DNA from: Alphaproteobacteria bacterium
GTDB lineage: Bacteria > Pseudomonadota > Alphaproteobacteria > JAEULC01
NCBI GenBank assembly: GCA_020851015.1
Contig: JADZDN010000426.1
Coordinates: 1-18,127, forward strand
Direction: 5' to 3'
DNA length: 18,127 nucleotides
The position numbers and the translations under genes were made by a program. This document shows, one piece after another, positions 8,063 to 15,249 of the stretch (the first letter of the stretch is position 1; every line of letters begins with the position of its first letter). The notes under the pieces were generated by a model. It searched no databases. It was not told where the DNA came from and saw nothing but the letters and a program-made list of their open reading frames with translations.

Positions 8063-10000
8063 TCAGCGCGCCGCCGCCACCCGCCGCGCCGGCAATCGCA
8101 CCTGGACCGTCGTGCCGTGGCCCAGGCGGCTGCGCAGCGACAGGGTGCCGCCGTGGAGTTCGACCAGCTTCTTGCTGATCGCGAGCCCCAGGCCGCTGCC
8201 GCCGTGCTGGCGGGCCTGGGTCGAATCCGCGTTCTGGAACGGGTCGAAGATCGTCTTCAATCGTTCGGCCGCGATGCCGGGGCCGGTGTCGGCCACCGTT
8301 AGGCTCATCTCGCCGCCCGGCTCGACCGCCGCCTCGGCCATCACCATCCCGCCGCGCGGCGTGAACTTGACGGCGTTGGACAACAGATTGATCAGCACCT
8401 GCTTGATCGCGCGCTTGTCGGCGACCAGCCGCGGCAGCGCCTTGCCGGCGTCGCCCGAGAGCCGGTTGTCGAGTCGGATGGCGCCGATCTCGGCCGCGCG
8501 ATTCACCATGGTGAAGGCCTGGGCCGCCACCTCGGCCGGCTCGAAGGTGCTTTCCTCCAGGTCGAACTTGCCGGTCTCGATGCGCGACAGGTCCAAGACG
8601 TCGCCGATCACCGCCAGCAGATGCGCGCCCGAGGCGTGGATGTCGGCCGCGTAGGCGGCGTAGCGTCCGTTGCCCACGGGCCCGAACATCTGCTCCTTGA
8701 TGACCTCGGAGAAGCCGATGATGGCGTTGAGCGGCGTGCGGAGTTCATGGCTCATGTTGGCCAGGAACTCGCTCTTGGCGCGGCTGGCGGCCTCGGCCTC
8801 GTTGCTGGCGGCCAGCAATTCCGCCTCGACGCGCTTGCGCTCGGTGATGTCGCGCGCGATCGCGACGAAGGAATGCCGCGCCTCGCGCCGACGCTCGAGC
8901 CCGCCCAGCATCTCCGAGGTGACCGCGCTGATGCCGATCTCCAGCGGGAACAGCGCGCCGTCCTTGCGCCGCCCCGTCACCTCGCGCCGCGTCCCCAGCA
9001 GCTCGGACTCGCCGGTCCGGAGGTAGCGCTGCAAGTGCTCGCCGAAGGTCTCGCCGAACGGCTCGGGCATCAGGAGCCCGACATTGCGGCCGATCACCTC
9101 GGCCGCCGTGTAGCCGAATATGGCCTCGGCCGCCTTGTTGAAGCTCTCGACGCGGCCGTTCTGGTCGACCGCGACCAGCGCGTCCACCATCGTGTCGAGG
9201 ATCGCCGCGGTGCGCTTCTCCGAGGCGCGGAGCTGGAACTCGGCGCGCCGGCGCTGGGTCACGTCCTCGACGAAGGCCCAGATCAGCCGCTCGCCGCCGT
9301 CGAGGCCGCCGACGCCGATGCCGTTCACGCGGACGGCGACCCGCGTGTCGTCGCCGCGCAGGTATTCGGTTTCGAAGGGCCCGGCGCGGCCGGTGGCGTG
9401 GAGCTGGGCGATCTGCTCGCCCTCGATCGCCGTCGAGTCCGCCGGCAGGAACGACCACAAGGTGCGCCCGTCCAGCTCGTCGCGGCCGCGCGCCACGATG
9501 TCGAGGAAGGCATCGTTGGCGTCGAGGACGTCGCCGTCGGCCGCGCACAGCACCACGCCGATCGGCGCATGCTCGAACATGCCGCGGAATTTGGCTTCCG
9601 ACGCGACCAGGCCGATTTCGGCCATCGGCCGGTGCACCGCGCCGCTGGCGGTCGCCAGCACCCGCGCGACCGCGCCCGACGGATCGGCGAGCGGCGACAG
9701 CAGGCTGCGCCATTGCCGCGTGCCGCTGGGCAGGGGCGCCTCTTCGTCCAACTCGGTCGCGTCGCGCGTTTCGGCCACGCGCCGGGCCGCGGCGTCGAGC
9801 TTGGCCGCCATCTCCTCGGGCAGGACCTCGGGCAGGCGCTTGCCCGCGATGGCGTCGCCGTTCAGCCCGAGGAGGTGCAGGTAGCGGTGATTGGCGGCAA
9901 GGAAGCGCGGGCTGCCGGTGGTCAGGTCAAGCGCGTAAGCCGGCGCGCCGATCGCTTCCAGAACCAGAACGAGGTCGGACAAGGAACAGGTGGCGAGCAT
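8063..10000 (-). CDS. Orphan multi-PAS sensor histidine kinase (cytoplasmic)
   Basis: Numbering from ATG 10000, the product has 645 residues. There are three PAS domains, at about 6-120, 134-249 and 262-384; the last two end in DVTQRRRAE and DITERKRVE, typical PAS-to-kinase linkers. HisKA follows with the phospho-acceptor His418 in NMSHELRTPLN, then HATPase with the N-box Asn542 in INLLSNAVKF, G1 DTGPGI (571-576) and G2 GGSGLGLAI (600-608). No transmembrane helix or signal peptide is seen, so it senses inside the cell. No response regulator is fused or adjacent. The start is uncertain: the frame is open to a TTG at 10084 and has a GTG at 10066. ATG 10000 is preferred because GGAAG precedes it and the upstream codons have weaker third-position GC bias. 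Confidence 0.93.
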   Translation of the reverse strand: MLATCSLSDLVLVLEAIGAPAYALDLTTGSPRFLAANHRYLHLLGLNGDAIAGKRLPEVLPEEMAAKLDAAARRVAETRDATELDEEAPLPSGTRQWRSLLSPLADPSGAVARVLATASGAVHRPMAEIGLVASEAKFRGMFEHAPIGVVLCAADGDVLDANDAFLDIVARGRDELDGRTLWSFLPADSTAIEGEQIAQLHATGRAGPFETEYLRGDDTRVAVRVNGIGVGGLDGGERLIWAFVEDVTQRRRAEFQLRASEKRTAAILDTMVDALVAVDQNGRVESFNKAAEAIFGYTAAEVIGRNVGLLMPEPFGETFGEHLQRYLRTGESELLGTRREVTGRRKDGALFPLEIGISAVTSEMLGGLERRREARHSFVAIARDITERKRVEAELLAASNEAEAASRAKSEFLANMSHELRTPLNAIIGFSEVIKEQMFGPVGNGRYAAYAADIHASGAHLLAVIGDVLDLSRIETGKFDLEESTFEPAEVAAQAFTMVNRAAEIGAIRLDNRLSGDAGKALPRLVADKRAIKQVLINLLSNAVKFTPRGGMVMAEAAVEPGGEMSLTVADTGPGIAAERLKTIFDPFQNADSTQARQHGGSGLGLAISKKLVELHGGTLSLRSRLGHGTTVQVRLPARRVAAAR

Positions 10001-10158
10001 CCACGACGCTTCCGCGTCGCCGGCCGGGTGGCCGAGCGAACGCGCAGCAAGGTGCCGGTTCGCCACCGGACGGTCAAGCGTCAACGCCGCGGACGCTGGG
10101 CAAGCCGCCGGCGCTCGGCTACAACGCCGGTGGCCACCGGCAGCAACAGGGAATCGCC

Positions 10159-10605
10159 ATGTCCTCGCTCACGCTTGACCAGGCCGAGACGATCATCGCC
10201 GCGGCGCGCCGCCGCCGCGCCGCGCTGAAGGAGGTGCCGCTGGCCTACGCGGTCGTCGATTCGGGCGGCCACCTGATCGCCGCGGCGCGCGAGGACGGGG
10301 CGGGCTTCCTGCGCACCGAGATCGCGCTGAACAAGGCCTGGACCTGCTTCGCGCTCGGCATGCCGCTCAAGACCCTGCGCGACCGCACGCGCGACTACCC
10401 GCTGTTCTTCGCCAGCATCCAGGGCGCGGCGGAGGGCCGCATCATGCACGCGCTGGGCGGCGTCATCATCCGCGACGCCAAGGGCGTCGCCCTGGGCGCG
10501 CTTGGCATCAGCGGTGCGGCCGGCGAGGTCGACGAGGCGATCTGCGTCCACGCCATCGAGGCCGCCGGGCTGAAAGCCGAGGTGGGCGGCGCCGAGAAGG
10601 CCTAG
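10159..10605 (+). CDS. GlcG/HbpS-family heme-binding-like protein
   Basis: The product has 148 residues from ATG 10159 with AGGGAA five bases upstream. The whole length fits the GlcG/HbpS (DUF336) family: an N-terminal helix (LTLDQAETIIAAARRRRAAL), YAVVDSGGHLIAAAREDGA, ALNKAWTCFALGMP, the glycine-rich GALGISGAAGEVDEAIC, and a C-terminal helix. Family members are small octamer-forming proteins. HbpS of Streptomyces binds heme, and others sit in glycolate or propanediol/glycerol operons, mostly without known function. There is no export signal. It is divergent from the histidine kinase across about 160 bases counted from the preferred kinase start. That HbpS works with a sensor kinase in Streptomyces makes the pairing worth noting, but no functional link is shown here. 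Confidence 0.87.
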   Translation: MSSLTLDQAETIIAAARRRRAALKEVPLAYAVVDSGGHLIAAAREDGAGFLRTEIALNKAWTCFALGMPLKTLRDRTRDYPLFFASIQGAAEGRIMHALGGVIIRDAKGVALGALGISGAAGEVDEAICVHAIEAAGLKAEVGGAEKA

Positions 10606-10616
10606 AACCGCCCGCG

Positions 10617-10631
10617 TTAACGAAAAATTCA
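10617..10631 (+). promoter_or_regulatory. CtrA-like box (TTAA-N7-TTCA)
   Basis: The sequence TTAACGAAAAATTCA is a one-mismatch fit to the alphaproteobacterial CtrA motif TTAA-N7-TTAA. It lies 12 bases after the GlcG/HbpS stop and 74 bases before the two-TM mini-protein gene, inside an AT-rich patch of the only gap between those genes. A single approximate match of this size could be chance. Confidence 0.25.
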
Positions 10632-10704
10632 GCAAGCTCGCGCTACCGTCCTCCCCAAATCGCGGTAACGGGCAGGACAATGGCGTCCGTCCGTCGGGAG
10701 CAGG

Positions 10705-10920
10705 ATGCAGATGGAGCTCGGCGACCTCTATCTGAGGGTGCTGGAATCCTTCGTGGCCACGTTCGGCCTGATCGCGGCCTTTTTCGTGCGGCGCGTCTGG
10801 CTGCTGCCGACGATTCCGATCGCCCTCCTGGTCGTCTTCATCTCCTATCGCGCCCGTCGTGCGCCCCCCGCCCCGGATGCCGATACGCTGCGTGTCGCGC
10901 AGCGCCGCGGCAGGCCATGA
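10705..10920 (+). CDS. Small two-helix membrane protein of unknown function
   Basis: The product has 71 residues from ATG 10705 (GGGAG four bases upstream); ATG 10711 is an equally good start with GCAGG in front. Two hydrophobic segments, about residues 12-27 and 32-47, are linked by FVRRVW, so a short cytoplasmic loop with both ends outside is likely by the positive-inside rule, although the basic tail (about 48-71) argues for the reverse. No family is recognised. Its stop overlaps the start of the Tat-exported protein gene (ATGA), so the two are translationally coupled and probably act together. Confidence 0.65.
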   Translation: MQMELGDLYLRVLESFVATFGLIAAFFVRRVWLLPTIPIALLVVFISYRARRAPPAPDADTLRVAQRRGRP

Positions 10921-11828
10921 AGCCCAAGCGCGGCATGGGCCGCCGCCGCTGGATCGGCGCGGCATTGGCGACGGCGGGCCTCGGCCTGCTGCCGGCGGCA
11001 CGGCGCGCCGCCGCCGACGAGGGCTTCCAGGCCGTGCCGAAGCACCTGCAGGTCTTCCGCACCGCGCCTTCCGCCTGGCCGCAGGTCGTCGAGCTGAGCC
11101 GCCGCATGGGCATCGGCTCGATCGCGCTTTCCATCCCGCCGGAGGACCGCAAGCGCTTCCTGGCCGACAACCCGGCCGGCGCCGCGGCGTTCGAGCCGTT
11201 CCCCCGGGCCGGGCTGGACGTGCGCTGCATGATCGGCGATGCCGAATGGGTGCGCGACCGCCCGGATGCCCTGCCGCTCGACCTGATCGAGCTGCTGCAC
11301 GTGCACGAGCGCGTGTTCCGCTTCAAGGGCCTGCTGCTGGACGTGCAGCCGCAGACGCTGCCGGACTGGAAGACCGAGCGCGCGGCGCTCGTGCGCGGCA
11401 CGCTGTCGCTGTACGCCACCGCGCATGCCGCCTGCAAGGTGCGCCAGCTGTCGTTCGGGGCCGCCCTGGCGCCCTGGTACGTCGCCACGCCCGACCCCGA
11501 CCGGCGCGGCGCGAGTTTCTTCGATTCCGCGCTGCGCCGGATGGACGAGGCGCTGGTGATGGCCTACCGCAACGATCCCGACAAGGCGATCGACCTCGCC
11601 AAAGGCGCGCTCGCCGCGCTCGAGCGGCGGCCGATCCCCTATTGGTTCGGCGTCAGCACCCAGCCCGGCAACGCGCCGGGGTCGAGCTACCACGGGCTGG
11701 GCATGGCCCGCTTCCAGCACGACCTCGTGGCGCTGCGCGAGCGCCTGGAAGACAGCCCCGGCCGCCCGCAATTCGCCGGCATCGCCATCCACCAGTTCGC
11801 CACGCTGCGCAGCCTCGCCCGCGCCTGA
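10917..11828 (+). CDS. Tat-exported protein of unknown family, possible TIM-barrel glycosidase fold
   Basis: The 303-residue product has an N-terminal twin-arginine signal (GRRRWIGAALATAGLGLLP, about 8-26) with a likely cut after the Ala run near residue 33. The mature part is not a family that can be named. Short hydrophobic strands ending in polar residues recur at regular spacing: IGSIALSIP, FKGLLLDVQPQ, EALVMAYRND, YWFGVSTQP and FAGIAIHQF. This pattern is common in (beta/alpha)8 barrels, including glycoside hydrolases, and the Asp of LLLDVQP and the Glu and Asp around EALVMAYRND could be active-site residues. The barrel idea is inference only. ATG 10917 overlaps the stop of the two-TM mini-protein gene. 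The adjacent glycan genes fit a periplasmic or outer-surface role on polysaccharide. Confidence 0.7.
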   Translation: MKPKRGMGRRRWIGAALATAGLGLLPAARRAAADEGFQAVPKHLQVFRTAPSAWPQVVELSRRMGIGSIALSIPPEDRKRFLADNPAGAAAFEPFPRAGLDVRCMIGDAEWVRDRPDALPLDLIELLHVHERVFRFKGLLLDVQPQTLPDWKTERAALVRGTLSLYATAHAACKVRQLSFGAALAPWYVATPDPDRRGASFFDSALRRMDEALVMAYRNDPDKAIDLAKGALAALERRPIPYWFGVSTQPGNAPGSSYHGLGMARFQHDLVALRERLEDSPGRPQFAGIAIHQFATLRSLARA

Positions 11829-11839
11829 CCGGCACCTAC

Positions 11840-11903
11840 CCCCAACGTATGGGGTTCCGCTTGCCGTTCGCCGCATGATATTGTAGCCCCATCGCAATTG
11901 GGG
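11840..11903. promoter_or_regulatory. Two CCCCA...TGGGG dyads upstream of the TackOD1 gene
   Basis: The 113-base gap before the TackOD1 gene holds CCCCA-ACGTA-TGGGG (11840-11854) and CCCCA-TCGCAAT-TGGGG (11887-11903). The arms are the same, the spacers are 5 and 7 bases, and the centres are 48 bases apart. A related but weaker CCCA-ATATC-TGGG lies at 17153-17165 between the GT2 and SQD1 genes. The first could also act as a weak 3' hairpin of the Tat-exported gene. A shared operator is a guess. Confidence 0.3.
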
Positions 11904-11941
11904 ATCGCGGTCGCGCGGTCGATCAAGGGAATGGGGCGGCG

Positions 11942-12982
11942 GTGACGGACGACGCCGAGATCGGCAAGCTTCTGCACCTGCTGCGCCCGCTGCCGGACGA
12001 CGAGCGCCGCCTGGGCCTGCTCAAGCGCATCGCCGCCGATGGCGGCAAGCTGCCGCCGCGCTGGGCGCCGAGCGAGCCCCAGGGCTATGTCTACTGGCCG
12101 GGCGTCGCGCGCGACCTGCGCGAGCTGTTCGCCAGCGACCTTGCCTATCTGGCCGACCGCGACTATCTGCGACGCGGTCATTTCGACCGCCTGAACCGCT
12201 GCCCCGCCTGCCGCAGCGCCAACCTCAACATCCGCGAGGTCTGCCCGAGCTGCGGGTCGACCAACCTGTTCTCGCAGCCCATGCTGCACCACTACCGCTG
12301 CGGCTATGTCGGCGCGATCGGCAGCTTCGCGTCGGAGGGCGAGGCGCGGATCTGCCCGAAATGCGACGGCGCCCTGCGGCACCTGGGCACCGATCACGAG
12401 GTGGTGGGCGAGCAGTTCGGCTGCCGGCGCTGCTTCGCCAGCTTCGAGGAGCCGGGGGTCGAGGCGCTGTGCATGGGCTGCGGCGCCAGGACCGCGGCCG
12501 ACAAGCTGGCCTTCGACGACGTGTTCGAGTTCGGGATCACCAATCTCGGCCACGCGGCCCTGCGCAGCGGCCGGCTGTTCGACCGCGACGACGAGCAGAT
12601 GACCGAGCCCGACCTGCCGCTCTATCGCCGCCAGGTCGCGCTGGCGCTGCTGCGCGACGAGGTGCGTCGCCAGGCGCGCTATCGCATCCCGTTCAGCGTG
12701 CTGGTGATCCGCACGCGCAAGCCGGGCGAGCCCGCCGAGGCCGAGCGCGCCGTGATCCTGCAGGTGCGCGACCGCCTGCGCGATGTCGACCATCTCGGCC
12801 GCTACGGCGACGACGCGGTGATCGCGATGCTGCCGGCGACGCCCGAGGCCGGCGCACGCGCGGCGCTCGACCGCATGCTGGGCCAGATCGCGCCGCGCCC
12901 CAGCGGCACGGTCGCGACCTTTGCCGACATCGACCAGGTCGACGCCGCGCTGGAGAACGCCGTGCGGCAGGTCCGGGCCTAG
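11942..12982 (+). CDS. TackOD1 zinc-binding protein with a degenerate GGDEF-like domain
   Basis: The 346-residue soluble protein starts at GTG 11942 (an ATG at 11931 hits a stop at once). Residues about 50-200 form a multi-zinc-ribbon domain with CPAC (87-90), CPSC (101-104), HHYRCGY (around Cys120), CPKC (138-141), CRRC (161-164) and CMGC (177-180). This fits the TackOD1 output domain, first defined in thaumarchaeal signalling proteins and also found in proteobacteria; its function is unknown. The C-terminal part, about 225-346, follows the diguanylate-cyclase fold: a leading helix, FSVLVIRTR, then DVDHLGRYGDDAVIAMLPAT, which lines up with the family's RYGGDEFAVLLP. The active-site GGDEF is GDDAV (289-293), so cyclase activity is very unlikely; a binding or structural role is more likely. 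The PIG-L gene follows after ten bases. Confidence 0.82.
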   Translation: MTDDAEIGKLLHLLRPLPDDERRLGLLKRIAADGGKLPPRWAPSEPQGYVYWPGVARDLRELFASDLAYLADRDYLRRGHFDRLNRCPACRSANLNIREVCPSCGSTNLFSQPMLHHYRCGYVGAIGSFASEGEARICPKCDGALRHLGTDHEVVGEQFGCRRCFASFEEPGVEALCMGCGARTAADKLAFDDVFEFGITNLGHAALRSGRLFDRDDEQMTEPDLPLYRRQVALALLRDEVRRQARYRIPFSVLVIRTRKPGEPAEAERAVILQVRDRLRDVDHLGRYGDDAVIAMLPATPEAGARAALDRMLGQIAPRPSGTVATFADIDQVDAALENAVRQVRA

Positions 12983-12992
12983 GGCAGGCGCG

Positions 12993-13652
12993 ATGATTGC
13001 CGGATTGCGTCGGGTGCTTTGTCTGTCGCCGCATCCCGACGACAGCGAGTTCGGCTGCGGCGCCACGCTCAACCGCTTGCGCGGGCAGATCGAGACGCGG
13101 GTGGTGGTGTTCGCCGACCGCGCCGCCACGCGCGGCGAGCGGCACAACGAGCGCGACCAGCTTGCCGCCGCCCAGCGCCTCGGCATCCCCGCCGCCAACG
13201 TCAAGTTCGTCAACCAGCTCGGCATCGGCGTGGGACGCCTGCCGGTGCGCTTCTTCGGCACCGAGGAATCGCGCGACCGCATCCGTCGGGCCGTCGCCCA
13301 TGTCGTGCGCGATTTCGATCCCGACGCGATTCTGGCTCCTGCGCTAGGCGAGACGATGCAGGACCACCAGGCCGTGACCGAGGAGGTCGTGCGCGTCGAG
13401 CGCGGCCGGGCCGCGATCCTCGGCTATGAGACGCCCAAGCACAACCGGCTGATGCGGCCCGCCGCCTTCGTGCGGGTCGCGCCCGAGGACATCCGCGCCA
13501 AGGCCGAGGCGGTCAACTGCTTCACCGAATTCACCACGCGCTACTACTTCGAGGAGAAGATGCTGGACGCGCTGGCCCGCGTGCGCGCGATGGACGCCGG
13601 CTTCCACGGCCTGGCCGAGGCCTTCGAGGTCTACCGGCTGGTGGTGGAATAG
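12993..13652 (+). CDS. PIG-L family deacetylase
   Basis: ATG 12993 has AGGGCAGG five bases upstream and the product is 219 residues, usual for bacterial PIG-L/LmbE-like enzymes. The metal-binding motif PHPDD is at 13-17 (His14, Asp16, Asp17), and the third ligand His125 stands in QDHQAV (123-128). The closing segment KAEAVNCFTEF is also family-like. Members are zinc enzymes that remove N-acetyl groups from sugar-linked substrates such as GlcNAc-inositol, GlcNAc-malate or nucleotide/lipid-linked GlcNAc. There is no signal peptide, so it acts in the cytoplasm. A left-handed-helix acyltransferase follows, so an N-deacetylation then re-acylation of an amino sugar is a reasonable reading of the pair. 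Confidence 0.9.
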   Translation: MIAGLRRVLCLSPHPDDSEFGCGATLNRLRGQIETRVVVFADRAATRGERHNERDQLAAAQRLGIPAANVKFVNQLGIGVGRLPVRFFGTEESRDRIRRAVAHVVRDFDPDAILAPALGETMQDHQAVTEEVVRVERGRAAILGYETPKHNRLMRPAAFVRVAPEDIRAKAEAVNCFTEFTTRYYFEEKMLDALARVRAMDAGFHGLAEAFEVYRLVVE

Positions 13653-13677
13653 TGGGCATGCGCTTGCGGATCGCCGT

Positions 13678-13785
13678 CCCCCCCATCCCATCCCTCCCCC
13701 ATCAAGGGGAAGGGGACGGAAAAGTGTTTGCCACCGCCCTTTTCTTGTCCCCCCTCCCCTTGCGGGAGGGGGCAAGGGGGAGGGG
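13678..13785. repeat. Long palindromic CCCCTCCCC-type intergenic repeat
   Basis: The 146-base gap between the PIG-L and acyltransferase genes is filled by an imperfect inverted repeat of about 108 bases. The centre is GAAAAG (13719-13724) / CTTTTC (13739-13744) around 14 bases. Outside it, C-rich and G-rich arms continue on both sides (AGGGGAAGGGGAC left; GTCCCCCCTCCCCTTG right). Within the right arm a second perfect stem, CCCCTCCC / GGGAGGGG, is at 13751-13758 and 13764-13771. Similar C/G-tract palindromes are widespread intergenic repeats in many alphaproteobacteria. The right edge leaves a purine tract (GGGGGAGGGG) 13 bases before the next ATG, the only ribosome-site-like sequence there. 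Confidence 0.75.
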
Positions 13786-13798
13786 TGCGCGCTGAGCC

Positions 13799-14605
13799 AT
13801 GTTCCAGATCGGCCGCGACTGCATCATCCATCCGACCGCGCGCATCGAGGTGAAGCAGGGCTTCCTGGGCGACCGCGCGATGGTCCGCGAGCATGTCGTG
13901 ATCGAGGGCGACCACGTGGAGATTGGCGCCGAGGCCTTCATCAACCGCTTCGCGTCGATCGGCGGCGGCAGCAGCCATGACCCCGGCTCGAGCCTGGTCG
14001 CCGGCGACTTCCTGCATCTCGGGTTCTTCGCCCATATCAACACCGCGCGCCGCGTCACGATCGGCCACGAGTTCGGCTGCGGCATCGAGACCAAGCTGTT
14101 CACCCACGGGATCTACAGCTCGGCCTGGGACGGCTTCCCCGCGCAGTGGGGCGAGATCCATGTCGGCGACCGCGTCTGGCTGCCCAATGCCTGGGTCAAT
14201 CCGGGCGTCACCATCGGCAGCGACGTGGTGGTGGCCGCCCGCAGCCTGGTGAACAAGGACCTGCCGCCGGGCTGTCTGGCCGGCGGCACGCCGGCCGCGG
14301 TCCTGAAGCCCGGGTGCTATCCGCGCACCCTCGCGCCGGCGGCGAAGCGCGCGCTGTTCGCCGACATCTTCGCCCATGCGCAGCGCCGCGCCGGGTTCGC
14401 GCATGCGTTCGAGCCGGTGGACGACGACAGCTACCGCGTGGACGGCGACACGGTGTTCCACGTCACCCAGCGGCGCGTCGAAGGCCGCGCCACCCCGTTC
14501 ACCGAGCTTCTGCGCAACCAGCTCCGCCGAAGCGGCATCCGCTTCCGCTTCGTCGCGGAGGAGGGCGAATACCGCCCCTGGCGTGGGGTCCTGACCTCCG
14601 CCTGA
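13799..14605 (+). CDS. Left-handed beta-helix (hexapeptide) acyltransferase with C-terminal extension
   Basis: The 268-residue protein has imperfect hexapeptide repeats from about residue 5 to 160 (IHPTARIEV, VVIEGDHVEIGAEAF, RRVTIGHEFGCG, IHVGDRVWLPNAWVNPGVTIGSDVVVAARSLV, the last one split between turns), ending with the standard AGGTPAAVLKP (161-171). His103 in FTHGIYSS stands where the catalytic His of xenobiotic/maltose/WbbJ-like acetyltransferases is found. Residues about 172-268 form an extra domain of unknown type. The enzyme probably transfers an acetyl or other acyl group to a sugar, from CoA, in the cytoplasm. ATG 13799 has no close ribosome site except the G-rich edge of the palindromic repeat. 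Substrate unknown; the PIG-L gene before it suggests an amino sugar. Confidence 0.87.
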   Translation: MFQIGRDCIIHPTARIEVKQGFLGDRAMVREHVVIEGDHVEIGAEAFINRFASIGGGSSHDPGSSLVAGDFLHLGFFAHINTARRVTIGHEFGCGIETKLFTHGIYSSAWDGFPAQWGEIHVGDRVWLPNAWVNPGVTIGSDVVVAARSLVNKDLPPGCLAGGTPAAVLKPGCYPRTLAPAAKRALFADIFAHAQRRAGFAHAFEPVDDDSYRVDGDTVFHVTQRRVEGRATPFTELLRNQLRRSGIRFRFVAEEGEYRPWRGVLTSA

Positions 14606-14628
14606 CCCGGGCGGCGGCCCAGGGACTG

Positions 14629-14643
14629 TGCGAATAGGTCGCA
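14629..14643. promoter_or_regulatory. Dyad TGCGA-N5-TCGCA upstream of the paralogue pair
   Basis: A perfect 5-bp inverted repeat with a 5-base spacer lies in the 101-base gap between the acyltransferase and the first paralogue gene, 64 bases before its GTG. It is followed by TTTGCGAAAC, which repeats TGCGA. It could be an operator, but arms this short also occur by chance in GC-rich DNA. Confidence 0.25.
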
Positions 14644-14706
14644 TTTGCGAAACTATCGGGCTGCGCTCTACTGCCCGCGAACCGAACCGGCCCGGGAGCC
14701 AACGCC

Positions 14707-15249
14707 GTGCCTACGCCAGCCATGCGCCAGTTCCTGCCGCTCAGCGACGGCGGCGCGCTGATCGCGATCGACCGCGGCCACCTGCTCGCCTTCGCCGGCC
14801 CCGACCAGATCGTCGCCACGGCCCTGATGTTCCGCCTGTACGACCACGCGATCGCCGACCTCAGCCCGGGCGTGCCGCCGCAGCGCCGGCGCATCGCGAC
14901 GCTGGTCGCCTTCCCGGGGCCGGGAATCCTCGATTGCGTCGAGATGGTCACGCGGGCGCGCGAGGGCGACCGTTTGACCGTCGCGACCGAGGCGGGTCCG
15001 TCCGACGCCCCGCCGGCGCTGCTCGGCCGCTTCTATTTCGAGATCGCGATGGAAGGTCGCCGCCGCGCCTATTGGCCGATGCCCGGCTACTTCACCGCCG
15101 ATTTCCTCGACCGGGTGCGCCGTTTCCAGGACGGCGCGGGGACGGCCGCGGAGCAGGCCGACTACCAGGCGTTCAAGCACGAGCTGGTCGGGCGCCTGAT
15201 CGGCGCGCCCTACGGCAGGCTGTTCCATGCGCGCGAGATCGCCGCATGA
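14707..15249 (+). CDS. Uncharacterised protein, first of a tandem paralogous pair (A)
   Basis: The product has 180 residues from GTG 14707 with GGGAG eight bases upstream (ATG 14722 is a possible later start). There is no signal peptide or membrane helix. No family is recognised directly. Key segments are ALIAIDRGHLLAFAGPDQ (17-34), AFPGPG (68-73), CVEM (77-80), GRFYFEIA (107-114) and EGRR (116-119). All recur in the same order in the next gene, so the two are diverged duplicates. This copy lacks the HG found in the partner at the matching place. The gene overlaps the next by four bases (ATGA). The pair follows the acyltransferase and faces the membrane GT2, so a role in the same glycan process is possible but unproven. 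Confidence 0.75.
   Translation: MPTPAMRQFLPLSDGGALIAIDRGHLLAFAGPDQIVATALMFRLYDHAIADLSPGVPPQRRRIATLVAFPGPGILDCVEMVTRAREGDRLTVATEAGPSDAPPALLGRFYFEIAMEGRRRAYWPMPGYFTADFLDRVRRFQDGAGTAAEQADYQAFKHELVGRLIGAPYGRLFHAREIAA

Noticed and set aside
8621..10228. A 535-residue open frame on the plus strand across the kinase gene
   Set aside because: It is antisense to a fully recognisable histidine kinase and its product is Arg/Ala/Gly-rich without any domain. In GC-rich DNA such long shadow frames are expected.
11687..13282. A 531-residue open frame on the minus strand
   Set aside because: It is a shadow of the Tat-exported, TackOD1 and PIG-L genes, and its product has no recognisable motif.
13678..13785. 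The palindrome as a CRISPR repeat or tandem repeat array
   Set aside because: There is a single inverted pair with no regularly spaced direct repeats or spacers, and no cas gene.
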